7,493 bases of DNA, from NCBI GenBank assembly GCA_030604505.1, contig JAUVVT010000073.1, positions 1 through 7,493 on the forward strand, read 5' to 3'. This DNA is from a bacterium (GTDB taxonomy: Bacteria > SM23-31 > JAUVVT01). This document shows, piece by piece, positions 1 to 6,255 of this stretch (the first letter of the stretch is position 1; every line of letters begins with the position of its first letter). The notes below the pieces were generated by a model. The model had not been told where the DNA came from, did no database searches, and saw nothing but the letters and a program-made list of their open reading frames with translations. Made by a program: the position numbers and the translations under genes.

Positions 1-1268
1 CTGCTGTTTATGTAAGCAAAAGGTTTGAGAAAAACGGAATAATTTCAGAAATTTTTTCTGATCCTCCTATACTTTGCCATATTAACCACAGCTGGAGTTT
101 AAGGGTTGTTTCTCCGAAAAAATATGATTTTAAGTATGATTGGATTTATCAGTTTTCCCCGTCTGCAGAAAAAACAAAAGCCGAACTAATATACATAAGC
201 GATATTCAGAAGTTTAGAAGAGAAAGAGGTGATTTAAAGGGAAAGGGTGTTCTTATTGATGAGAGATTGATATTTGGCGGGATGAATAATTATGAGTTGT
301 TTGGTAATTCAGGAGCGGAGGTTATATTAACGGATTTTCCCAATCAACCGGGGAGATTTTTAAAAGGAGCACCTGTCGGAAGTCTGAAGAGAATAAATAA
401 GAAGACAATACCAGTTTTTTCGATTTCGTATACGGGTGGAGAATATTTAAAAAGTCTTTTGAGAAGAGGTGAACGGGTTGAGATAGAATTTTCTGCGGAT
501 ATTGAGATAGAAAAAGGTTCGCCCAAGTCGGTATTAGGAATTATTGAGGGGAGGAGCAGGGAAAAATATTACCTGTTGATTGCTCATGGTGATTCTGACG
601 GTGGGGGACCCGGGGCGGATGATAATGCTTCGGGAGAAGCTGTTGTTCTTGAAATTGCAAGGGTTTTTAGGAAATTGATAGATGAGGGAGTTCTTCCGAA
701 GCCGAAGTTTTCCATAAAATTTTTCATACCGGGGACAGAGCTTTATTCCACGAAAGAATTTATCAAAAGGAATAAAAGCTCGCTTGAGGATATTCTTGGC
801 GTTATAAATTTTGATGAATGTGCGGCAGGTGCTGTGAGAGATTGTATATATATGGAGCCGAATGATGCTCCTGTGAATGAAGGAATATTGAAGATTTTTG
901 GAAGGGTCGCCGGTGATTATTCCGGAATGGATGGTTACTGGGATGAATGGACAACGGTTCCGGGGTCCGGAGGAACGGATAACTACGCTTTTCTGCCGCC
1001 TAAATATCACGGTTCTATGAGGGAAGATTCTTTATCTGTGCCTGCAATTGTTCTATTTTCCTGCGCATACAGCCGTCCAAATTATGTGGAGCAGACAAAA
1101 GGATGGGAATCGCCTGACTGGAAAGGGGGAAGCAGGATTGAAATTGATTATTCGGAATACTATCATTCGTCCGGTGATACACCGGAGAATACTATAGAAA
1201 AAGAGCCGTATAATGTTGTTAGGATTGCGAGGTTGGCAGCCATAGCTCTTTACAGGATGATTTATTAA
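1..1268 (+). CDS. M28-family metallopeptidase with PA domain, 5'-truncated by the window edge
   Basis: This is the C-terminal part of a zinc aminopeptidase-like protein. The frame is open from nt 3 with no stop, so the gene begins left of the window; the TTG at 267 is an internal leucine codon. An N-terminal segment of unknown fold (nt 3-230) is followed by a PA-like domain (about nt 231-510). The M28 catalytic core then begins at YLLIAHGDSDGG. Expected M28 metal and catalytic residues are His at 585 (HGD motif), the bridging Asp at 618 (GADDNASG), the general-base Glu at 738 (PGTEL), Asp at 813 (NFDE) and His at 1164 (HSSGDTPEN). The residue after the general-base Glu, normally a second Glu that binds zinc, is Leu here. 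M28 enzymes with PA domains are mostly exported and remove N-terminal residues from peptides; any signal peptide would lie outside the window. Family assignment is firm, but substrate and activity are unknown. Confidence 0.88.
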   Translation, partial: AVYVSKRFEKNGIISEIFSDPPILCHINHSWSLRVVSPKKYDFKYDWIYQFSPSAEKTKAELIYISDIQKFRRERGDLKGKGVLIDERLIFGGMNNYELFGNSGAEVILTDFPNQPGRFLKGAPVGSLKRINKKTIPVFSISYTGGEYLKSLLRRGERVEIEFSADIEIEKGSPKSVLGIIEGRSREKYYLLIAHGDSDGGGPGADDNASGEAVVLEIARVFRKLIDEGVLPKPKFSIKFFIPGTELYSTKEFIKRNKSSLEDILGVINFDECAAGAVRDCIYMEPNDAPVNEGILKIFGRVAGDYSGMDGYWDEWTTVPGSGGTDNYAFLPPKYHGSMREDSLSVPAIVLFSCAYSRPNYVEQTKGWESPDWKGGSRIEIDYSEYYHSSGDTPENTIEKEPYNVVRIARLAAIALYRMIY

Positions 1269-1280
1269 AGCAGCCAAAAA

Positions 1281-1364
1281 GCAATAGGGAATAGACAAGA
1301 GCCAATAAAGAAGAGGGAAAAGGCAGGTGGTTAGTTTTGTAGAATTGTAAGTCTAAAGTCGTAA
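1281..1364. repeat. Degenerate composite intergenic repeat, copy 1, with 7-nt-periodic end
   Basis: It begins with the 14-mer gcaatagggaatag (1281-1294), which recurs exactly at 7304-7317. A purine-rich stretch and a ggtgg/gttttgt block follow. The end has a 7-nt period: ttgtaga, attgtaa, gtctaaa, gtcgtaa (1337-1364). The same order of parts appears in the gap at 7304-7398. No ORF is present. The rest of this gap (1365-1439) is AT-rich; it may hold the promoter of the M14 gene, but I cannot pick out convincing -35/-10 boxes. Confidence 0.6.
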
Positions 1365-1451
1365 ACCGGAAATTTTATTTCTATACAGTTTAAATAAAAT
1401 AGACAACAAGTATTTTCGACATTGTAAAATTTTTTCATTAGGAGAAGGTTT

Positions 1452-4058
1452 ATGAAGAGAATATCTTTATTTGTTACAGTTGTATTGATTTTCCTGTTCA
1501 ATGCTTTTTTATATGCTCAGCAGAATAAGCTGGTTTCGCCGGAGGAGTTTTTAGGATTTAAGATTGGGGCAGATTTTAAACTTGCAAGGTGGGAACAGAT
1601 TATTGAGTATTTTAATATCGTGGATGATTTTTCCGAGAGGGTTGTTGTCAGGGAGCTTGGGAAGTCTACTGAAGGGGAGCCGTTTATAATGGCAGTAATT
1701 TCGGACCCTCAGACAATAAAAGACAGAGAAAAATATAAAAATATTCAGAGCAAGCTTGCCGACCCGAGGGGACTCAATGAAGATGAAGAAAAGAGATTGG
1801 TCGAGGAGGGCAAGGTTGTTGTATTGGTTTCCTGCAATATACATTCCACAGAAATAGCTTCGACTCAAATGGCTATGGAGCTTCTTTACCAGCTTGCGGT
1901 TGATAACGATCCCAAAACAAAAGAGATACTTGATAATGATATTATCCTTCTTGTGCCTTCCGTTAATCCCGATGGAGTAAATAAGATAGTCGACTGGTAT
2001 ATTAAGAGTCTGGGCACGCCCTGGGAGGGCGGTTCTATGCCGTGGCTTTATCAAAAGTATGTCGGGCACGATAATAACCGAGACTGGTATATGCTGACCC
2101 AGGCAGAGACAAGGATTTTGACGAAGATGCTTTATACCGAGTGGTTTCCGGAGATTGTTTATGATATTCATCAAATGGGGAACAAGAGCGTGAGATATTT
2201 TGTTCCGCCGTTTTTTGACCCTGTTAATCCAAATGTTGACCCATTAATTCATGAGTCGCTGAAGTTATTGGGCGGGCATATAGTAACCGACCTTTCTGCT
2301 GCGGGAAAGACGGGAGTGCTAACTAATGCAATGTATGATAACTGGTGGCACGGTGGAAACCGCACAACACCATACAGGCATAATATGTTTGGGCTTTTAA
2401 CGGAGGCGGCAAGTGTTAGGATTGCTTCGCCGATTTTTCAGAAGAAGAGCGAACTTGGGGGAGTTAGAAGAGGATTGGCAGACCAGGAACCGAAGGTAAA
2501 CTATGCGGAGCCGTGGCCGGGCGGCTGGTGGAGATTGAGGGATATTGTGGAATATGAGGAGATTACATGTTATTCAATTTTTACAGTGGCGGCGAGGTAC
2601 AGGGATATGTTTTTGAGGAATTATTTGGAATTGGCAAAGGGCGCAGTGGAGAAGGGGAAGACGGAGCCGCCTTTTGCTTATCTTGTACCGGAAAATCAAA
2701 AAGACCTTCCCACCGCATTAAGGATGCTTGAGATTTTACAACTTGGAGGGATTGAGATTCAAAGGGCTAATGCTGGTTTTACTGCAGATGATGTGAGTTA
2801 TCCCTCGGGAACTTACGTAATATTGCTTGCGCAGCCGTACAGAAATCACGCGAAAGACTTAATGGAGAGTCAAAAATATCCGCAGAGGTATCTTTATCCT
2901 GGCGGACCGGCAGAACCGCCTTACGATATGGCAGGGTGGACACTGCCGTTTCAAATGGGGGTAAAACGTATTTCAGTTGTAAGCGGTTTCAAAGCAGACC
3001 TTTCAATCATAGATAAAATTCCTCATCCAAAGGGGAAAATAAATAATGTTTCCTCACAGGGGTATATATTGAAAAATAAAATGAATAATGATTTTATTCT
3101 GATTAACAGGTTTCTATCGAAAAGGGGTGTTGAGTTTCGGATTGCTAAAAAAGGTTTTAGACTTTCTGGAGAGAAGTTTGATGCGGGTGCTGTTATTGTT
3201 AAATTTTCAGATAATAATACAAGAAATAGTTTTGAAAAGACTGCGGTTTTTCTTGGATGTGAACTGTATGGAAGTTCGGCAAAACCTGATGTTGATACTT
3301 ATAGAATTGCTGGGCAAAGAACTGCTTTGTATCAATCATGGACAGCGAATATGGATGAAGGGTGGAGTAGATGGGTGCTGGAGCAGTTTGAGTTTCCATT
3401 TAAGAGTCTGCATGATGCGGAAGTGAGAGCCGGGGATTTAAGGGACAGGTATGATGTGATTATTCTGCCGAGTCAGAGTGAAAGTTCAATTGTAGGAGGA
3501 GTTGGAGAATTTGATATGCCGCCGCAGTACACGGGAGGAATGACAGAACTGGGAGTGCGGAATCTGCTTGAGTTTGTGGAACAAGGGGGAATGCTTGTTT
3601 GTATTGATGGTTCCTGTATGTTTGCTATTAACAGATTCAACCTGCCGATAAAGAATATTGTAAGTGGAGTTTTAACTAAAAGTTTTTACTGTCCGGGATC
3701 GGTGCTTGGAATAGAACTGAATATAAATCATCCTATTGCATACGGTATGAACAAAAATTCTGCCGGGTATTTTAGAAGGTCGGCAGCATTCTCAATAGAG
3801 GAAGATGAGGAGGGGGATGATGAAATTCTGACAACTTCAAAGAATTCAGAAGTAATAGCGAAATACAGCGATAAGGTATTATTATTGAGCGGGTGGATAA
3901 TCGGAGAGGAAAAGATTAAAGGTCAGCCAGCTATAGTTGAGACGGAGTTTGGTGAGGGAAAGATAATATTGTTCGGTTTTCGGGTCCAAAACAGGGGTCA
4001 GCCTCACGGGACATTTAGGTTGCTTTTTAATTCAATCTATTACGGCAGTATGAAATAA
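1452..4058 (+). CDS. Secreted M14-family zinc carboxypeptidase with C-terminal GATase1-like domain
   Basis: This 868-residue exported metallocarboxypeptidase is predicted to remove C-terminal residues from peptides outside the cytoplasm. Residues 1-22 form a Sec signal peptide (KR, then a long hydrophobic core, with likely cleavage after LYA and before QQ); there is no lipobox cysteine. The M14 catalytic domain covers roughly residues 30-390. Zinc ligands are H131 and E134 (HSTE) and H240 (DIHQMG). N209-R210 in HDNNRDW match the substrate-binding Asn-Arg of the classical LNR motif, and E318 (LLTEAAS) fits the catalytic Glu. NPDG (172-175) is also typical. A middle region (about 400-620) is followed by a Rossmann-like segment (about 655-860; RYDVIILPSQ, FVEQGGMLVCIDG, GEGKIILFGF) resembling class I glutamine amidotransferases but without an evident catalytic triad. 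The start is supported by aggag at 1440-1444. No C-terminal sorting domain is apparent. Exact substrate is unknown. Confidence 0.92.
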   Translation: MKRISLFVTVVLIFLFNAFLYAQQNKLVSPEEFLGFKIGADFKLARWEQIIEYFNIVDDFSERVVVRELGKSTEGEPFIMAVISDPQTIKDREKYKNIQSKLADPRGLNEDEEKRLVEEGKVVVLVSCNIHSTEIASTQMAMELLYQLAVDNDPKTKEILDNDIILLVPSVNPDGVNKIVDWYIKSLGTPWEGGSMPWLYQKYVGHDNNRDWYMLTQAETRILTKMLYTEWFPEIVYDIHQMGNKSVRYFVPPFFDPVNPNVDPLIHESLKLLGGHIVTDLSAAGKTGVLTNAMYDNWWHGGNRTTPYRHNMFGLLTEAASVRIASPIFQKKSELGGVRRGLADQEPKVNYAEPWPGGWWRLRDIVEYEEITCYSIFTVAARYRDMFLRNYLELAKGAVEKGKTEPPFAYLVPENQKDLPTALRMLEILQLGGIEIQRANAGFTADDVSYPSGTYVILLAQPYRNHAKDLMESQKYPQRYLYPGGPAEPPYDMAGWTLPFQMGVKRISVVSGFKADLSIIDKIPHPKGKINNVSSQGYILKNKMNNDFILINRFLSKRGVEFRIAKKGFRLSGEKFDAGAVIVKFSDNNTRNSFEKTAVFLGCELYGSSAKPDVDTYRIAGQRTALYQSWTANMDEGWSRWVLEQFEFPFKSLHDAEVRAGDLRDRYDVIILPSQSESSIVGGVGEFDMPPQYTGGMTELGVRNLLEFVEQGGMLVCIDGSCMFAINRFNLPIKNIVSGVLTKSFYCPGSVLGIELNINHPIAYGMNKNSAGYFRRSAAFSIEEDEEGDDEILTTSKNSEVIAKYSDKVLLLSGWIIGEEKIKGQPAIVETEFGEGKIILFGFRVQNRGQPHGTFRLLFNSIYYGSMK

Positions 4059-4061
4059 CTT

Positions 4062-4092
4062 ACTTTCTTTGAAGGGAAAGTGGGCAAAGAAA
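4062..4092 (+). other. Alternative hairpins just after the M14 stop codon
   Basis: Two mutually exclusive stems can form. One pairs tttctttg (4064-4071) with caaagaaa (4085-4092) around a 13-nt loop. The other pairs actttc (4062-4067) with gaaagt (4076-4081) around an 8-nt loop. Neither is GC-rich and neither is followed by a clean T-run (cttt, then mixed sequence). A weak role in transcript-end stability or termination is possible. Confidence 0.4.
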
Positions 4093-4101
4093 CTTTCTAT
4101 T

Positions 4102-4141
4102 ATCTCCCATTCATCCCGAGACCTTAGGATGAATGGGAGAT
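4102..4141. repeat. Perfect 15-bp inverted repeat with 10-nt loop
   Basis: The arm atctcccattcatcc (4102-4116) is exactly complementary to ggatgaatgggagat (4127-4141), with the loop cgagacctta between them. A T·G wobble at 4101/4142 could extend it. No T-tract follows on either strand, so it is not a canonical intrinsic terminator. It may still act as a 3'-end stabiliser between the M14 and MBL genes, or it may be a member of a dispersed palindromic repeat family. Confidence 0.8.
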
Positions 4142-4212
4142 GTATTCGAATCACATAGGTGTTTTAGTAAGGGGAAGTTGTATGTAACTTTGAAAAATAG
4201 TCTGAGGGTAAA

Positions 4213-5094
4213 ATGTATTTAAAGTTCTGGGGAACAAGAGGGTCGATTCCCGCACCCGGGAAAGAAACTATTAAATATGGGGGAAATACTTCCTGTATCG
4301 AAATTAGAACTGATAATATTCTTTTGATAATTGATGCAGGTTCCGGCATACGAGAGCTCGGCAACTTTTTGCTTAAAGAATTTAAAAGAGAAAGTATTAC
4401 CGGACATATTTTTTTATCTCACACGCACTGGGACCATATACAGGGGATTCCATTTTTTACGCCTGCCTATATACCCGACAATAAGTTTACTTTGTATGGC
4501 CCACGCGGAACAGATTTAGGTATCGAAAATGTAGTAAAACAACAATTGGAAAGAGATTTTTTTCCTGTGCCGTTTTCAAAGATGAAATCGAGTATGAACT
4601 TTGTGGAACTGGAAAAAGGTTTGGTGGTTGGTGGGGCAGAAATTAAGCATTATGTTGTTAATCATCCGGGTGTTTCTTATGGATATAGAATAACACTGAA
4701 TGGAAAGGTTATAGTTTATACGGGTGATAATGAACCAAAGTTTCAGAAAGTAAAAAAGGTTGTTGATAATGATGAAATAATTGATGTTGTAACTGAAACT
4801 GATAGTGGACTGGTTGAGTTTGTGAGGGATGCTGATGTGGTAATAGGTGATAGTCAATATACACCGAAAGAGTATAAGAACTCGAGAGCAGGATGGGGAC
4901 ACAGTAGTTATCTGGATGTGATAAATCTTGCAGTAAAGGGGAATGCAAAGCAGTTGGTATTATTTCATCATGACCCCACTCATTCGGATGATTTTATTGA
5001 TGGGATAGTCAGGAGTGCAAGAGATATTCTGAAGGAAAAGAATTCTGATATAGTTTGTGAGGGCGCAAAGGAAGGGATGGTGATAGAGTTTTGA
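4213..5094 (+). CDS. MBL-fold metallohydrolase (GTRGSIP-type)
   Basis: A 293-residue cytoplasmic metallo-beta-lactamase-fold protein with no signal peptide. It opens with the hallmark FWGTRGSIPAPG (residues 5-16) and YGGNTSC (22-28), seen in a widespread family of putative phosphodiesterase-like or general metallohydrolases. The metal-binding motif is HTHWDH (H70, H72, D74, H75). Further likely ligands are H151 (NHPG), D172 (YTGD) and H253 (FHHDPTHSDD); the conserved DSQYT (213-217) and GWGHSSY (227-233) are also present. All ligands appear intact, so the protein should be an active dinuclear metal enzyme. Its start follows gaggg at 4204-4208 and places the conserved N-terminus as usual for the family. 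The next gene begins 59 nt downstream, suggesting co-transcription. The substrate is unknown; a nucleotide or phosphoester is a guess from fold relatives such as RNase Z and PhnP. Confidence 0.9.
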   Translation: MYLKFWGTRGSIPAPGKETIKYGGNTSCIEIRTDNILLIIDAGSGIRELGNFLLKEFKRESITGHIFLSHTHWDHIQGIPFFTPAYIPDNKFTLYGPRGTDLGIENVVKQQLERDFFPVPFSKMKSSMNFVELEKGLVVGGAEIKHYVVNHPGVSYGYRITLNGKVIVYTGDNEPKFQKVKKVVDNDEIIDVVTETDSGLVEFVRDADVVIGDSQYTPKEYKNSRAGWGHSSYLDVINLAVKGNAKQLVLFHHDPTHSDDFIDGIVRSARDILKEKNSDIVCEGAKEGMVIEF

Positions 5095-5153
5095 TGAAGA
5101 TATTTGATAACTAACTTTAATGATTTGAAAATATAATTATAAGAGGTTAAAAG

Positions 5154-6113
5154 ATGAGAAATAAATTGTTGAAACCAGCAAGGACGGCATTAACCGATTG
5201 TTTGAATGTGAGAGCCGGTGAGAGGGTTCTTATTGTTACAAATCCGGAACTGATGTCAATGTCGGAAGCAATTTATATTGAAGCGGTTAAATTAAAAGCA
5301 GAACCAAGTATAATCATTTATCCTGCAGGTGAGATAAATGGTGAAGAGCCGCCAAAGATTGTTGCGGATGCTATGATGAGTGCGGATGTGATTCTTGCAC
5401 CGACTGCTGCAAGTATTTCACATACGGAAGCAAGAAGGAGAGCAAGTAAAAAAAAGAAGGCACGTATTGCGACTCTTCCTGGGATAACCGAGGAGATTTT
5501 CATTCGCGGATTAAGTGTGAACTATCGGGAAATTACAAAGATAACAAAGAGGGTTTACAGGTATTTGAATAAGGCAAAAAAAGCATATATGACTTCGCAG
5601 AGCGGGACAGAGATCGAGATAGATACAAATAATCCGGCATTAATCAGCGACGGAAATATCAGGGGAAAAGGAGCATTTTCCAATCTTCCCGACGGCGAAA
5701 CCGAACTTGCGCCTACTAATGCTGATGGGATTATTTATATTGACAGATGCGGTGACCTTGTTTCCAAACCGACACGAATTGAGTTAAAGAATGGTTATAT
5801 TGTAAAATATGAGAATTCACCTTCCGGAAGAAGATTTAAAAAGGTGATTGAAAATGCAATGAAGATAGATAAAAATAAGAATGCAAGTTTTATTGCGGAG
5901 TTTGCAATCGGAACGAATCCCACCGCCAAGGTTACCGGTGTTATACTTGAGGATGAAAAAGCTTTAGGAACAAGCCATATCGCGTTTGGTGATAATACAA
6001 GTTTCTATGGCGGAAAAAATAGGAGTGTTTTACATCTGGATATTATTATTCAAAAACCTACTATTAAACTTGATAAAAAGATAATTATGGAAAGGGGTAA
6101 GCTTCTTATATGA
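5154..6113 (+). CDS. M29-like metallopeptidase (aminopeptidase T/leucyl aminopeptidase family)
   Basis: A 319-residue cytoplasmic protein with no signal peptide, resembling the M29 aminopeptidase family, which cuts N-terminal amino acids from peptides with two metal ions. The N-terminal half (1-140) is an alpha/beta region with AGERVLIVTNPE. The C-terminal half holds the family metal-site motifs: LPDGE (E182), AEFAIGTNP (E249), GTSHIAFGDN (H275) and HLD (H294, D296). Classical M29 enzymes are about 400 residues, so this is a short version. The catalytic tyrosine that normally lies seven residues after the first His is not in place: position 282 is Thr, and the nearest Tyr is Y285. The start has agagg at 5142-5146. 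It lies 59 nt after the MBL gene and probably shares its transcript. Aminopeptidase activity is plausible but not certain for this short subgroup. Confidence 0.83.
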   Translation: MRNKLLKPARTALTDCLNVRAGERVLIVTNPELMSMSEAIYIEAVKLKAEPSIIIYPAGEINGEEPPKIVADAMMSADVILAPTAASISHTEARRRASKKKKARIATLPGITEEIFIRGLSVNYREITKITKRVYRYLNKAKKAYMTSQSGTEIEIDTNNPALISDGNIRGKGAFSNLPDGETELAPTNADGIIYIDRCGDLVSKPTRIELKNGYIVKYENSPSGRRFKKVIENAMKIDKNKNASFIAEFAIGTNPTAKVTGVILEDEKALGTSHIAFGDNTSFYGGKNRSVLHLDIIIQKPTIKLDKKIIMERGKLLI

Positions 6114-6114
6114 A

Positions 6115-6139
6115 CCTATTTTCTTTAAAAGGAAGTAGG
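6115..6139 (+). other. Hairpin immediately after the M29-like gene stop codon
   Basis: Positions 6115-6125 (cctattttctt) pair with 6129-6139 (aaggaagtagg). The stem has 11 pairs, two of them G·U, and a 3-nt loop. It begins two bases after the TGA. A six-base T-run lies at 6148-6153, but it starts 8 nt after the stem and is itself part of the next hairpin, so termination here is possible but not canonical. Confidence 0.45.
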
Positions 6140-6141
6140 AA

Positions 6142-6167
6142 GACACCTTTTTTAAAAAAGAGGTGTC
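6142..6167. repeat. Inverted repeat gacacct...aggtgtc
   Basis: The arm gacacct (6142-6148) is exactly complementary to aggtgtc (6161-6167). The stem continues inward through one G·U pair and three T-A pairs to a 4-nt loop, making 11 pairs in all. The sequence after it is ccaaaaaactttt, so there is no U-tail on the + strand. It is a possible transcription or RNA-stability element between the M29-like gene and amrS. Confidence 0.6.
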
Positions 6168-6180
6168 CCAAAAAACTTTT

Positions 6181-6226
6181 ACCTAAATTTCCCCTCGTAC
6201 GAGGAGAAATTTTGAAAGAAATAGGT
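6181..6226. repeat. Long interrupted palindrome centred on cctcgtacgagg
   Basis: The core cctcgtacgagg (6193-6204) is a perfect 12-bp palindrome. After one mismatch (6192/6205) the stem continues with seven more pairs, 6185-6191 with 6206-6212. A further outer pairing, accta (6181-6185) with taggt (6222-6226), is possible but competes with the last inner pair. As single-stranded RNA the centre could not close without opening a few core pairs. A protein-binding operator, a cruciform or a dispersed palindromic repeat are all possible. It lies 30 nt upstream of the amrS start. Confidence 0.6.
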
Positions 6227-6255
6227 CAATAGAATAGCAAATAAAGGCAAGAATT

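Noticed and set aside
534..1010. Minus-strand ORF of 158 codons inside the M28 gene
   Set aside because: It lies fully opposite a well-supported peptidase gene, and its translation is Ile/Arg/Pro-rich with no recognisable motif.
267..1268. A complete 333-residue gene starting with TTG at 267
   Set aside because: The same frame is open back to nt 3 and encodes sensible sequence leading into the PA-like domain; the TTG lies inside that domain and has no Shine-Dalgarno of its own.
1365..1439. Possible promoter for the M14 gene
   Set aside because: Several AT-rich hexamers resemble -10 boxes, but none is paired at proper spacing with a convincing -35 or a Bacteroidota-type TTTG element.
1551..2174. 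Minus-strand ORF of 207 codons inside the M14 gene
   Set aside because: It overlaps the catalytic domain of the M14 peptidase, and its product shows no family motif; it is a shadow of the coding strand.
3127..3426. Plus-strand ORF of 99 codons in another frame of the M14 gene
   Set aside because: The main frame continues without a break through this segment, so this is neither a frameshift nor a separate gene.
6142..6167. Intrinsic terminator after the M29-like gene
   Set aside because: The stem is good but is followed by ccaaaaaac on the + strand, and the reverse direction also lacks a T-run directly after the stem, so it is listed as an inverted repeat instead.
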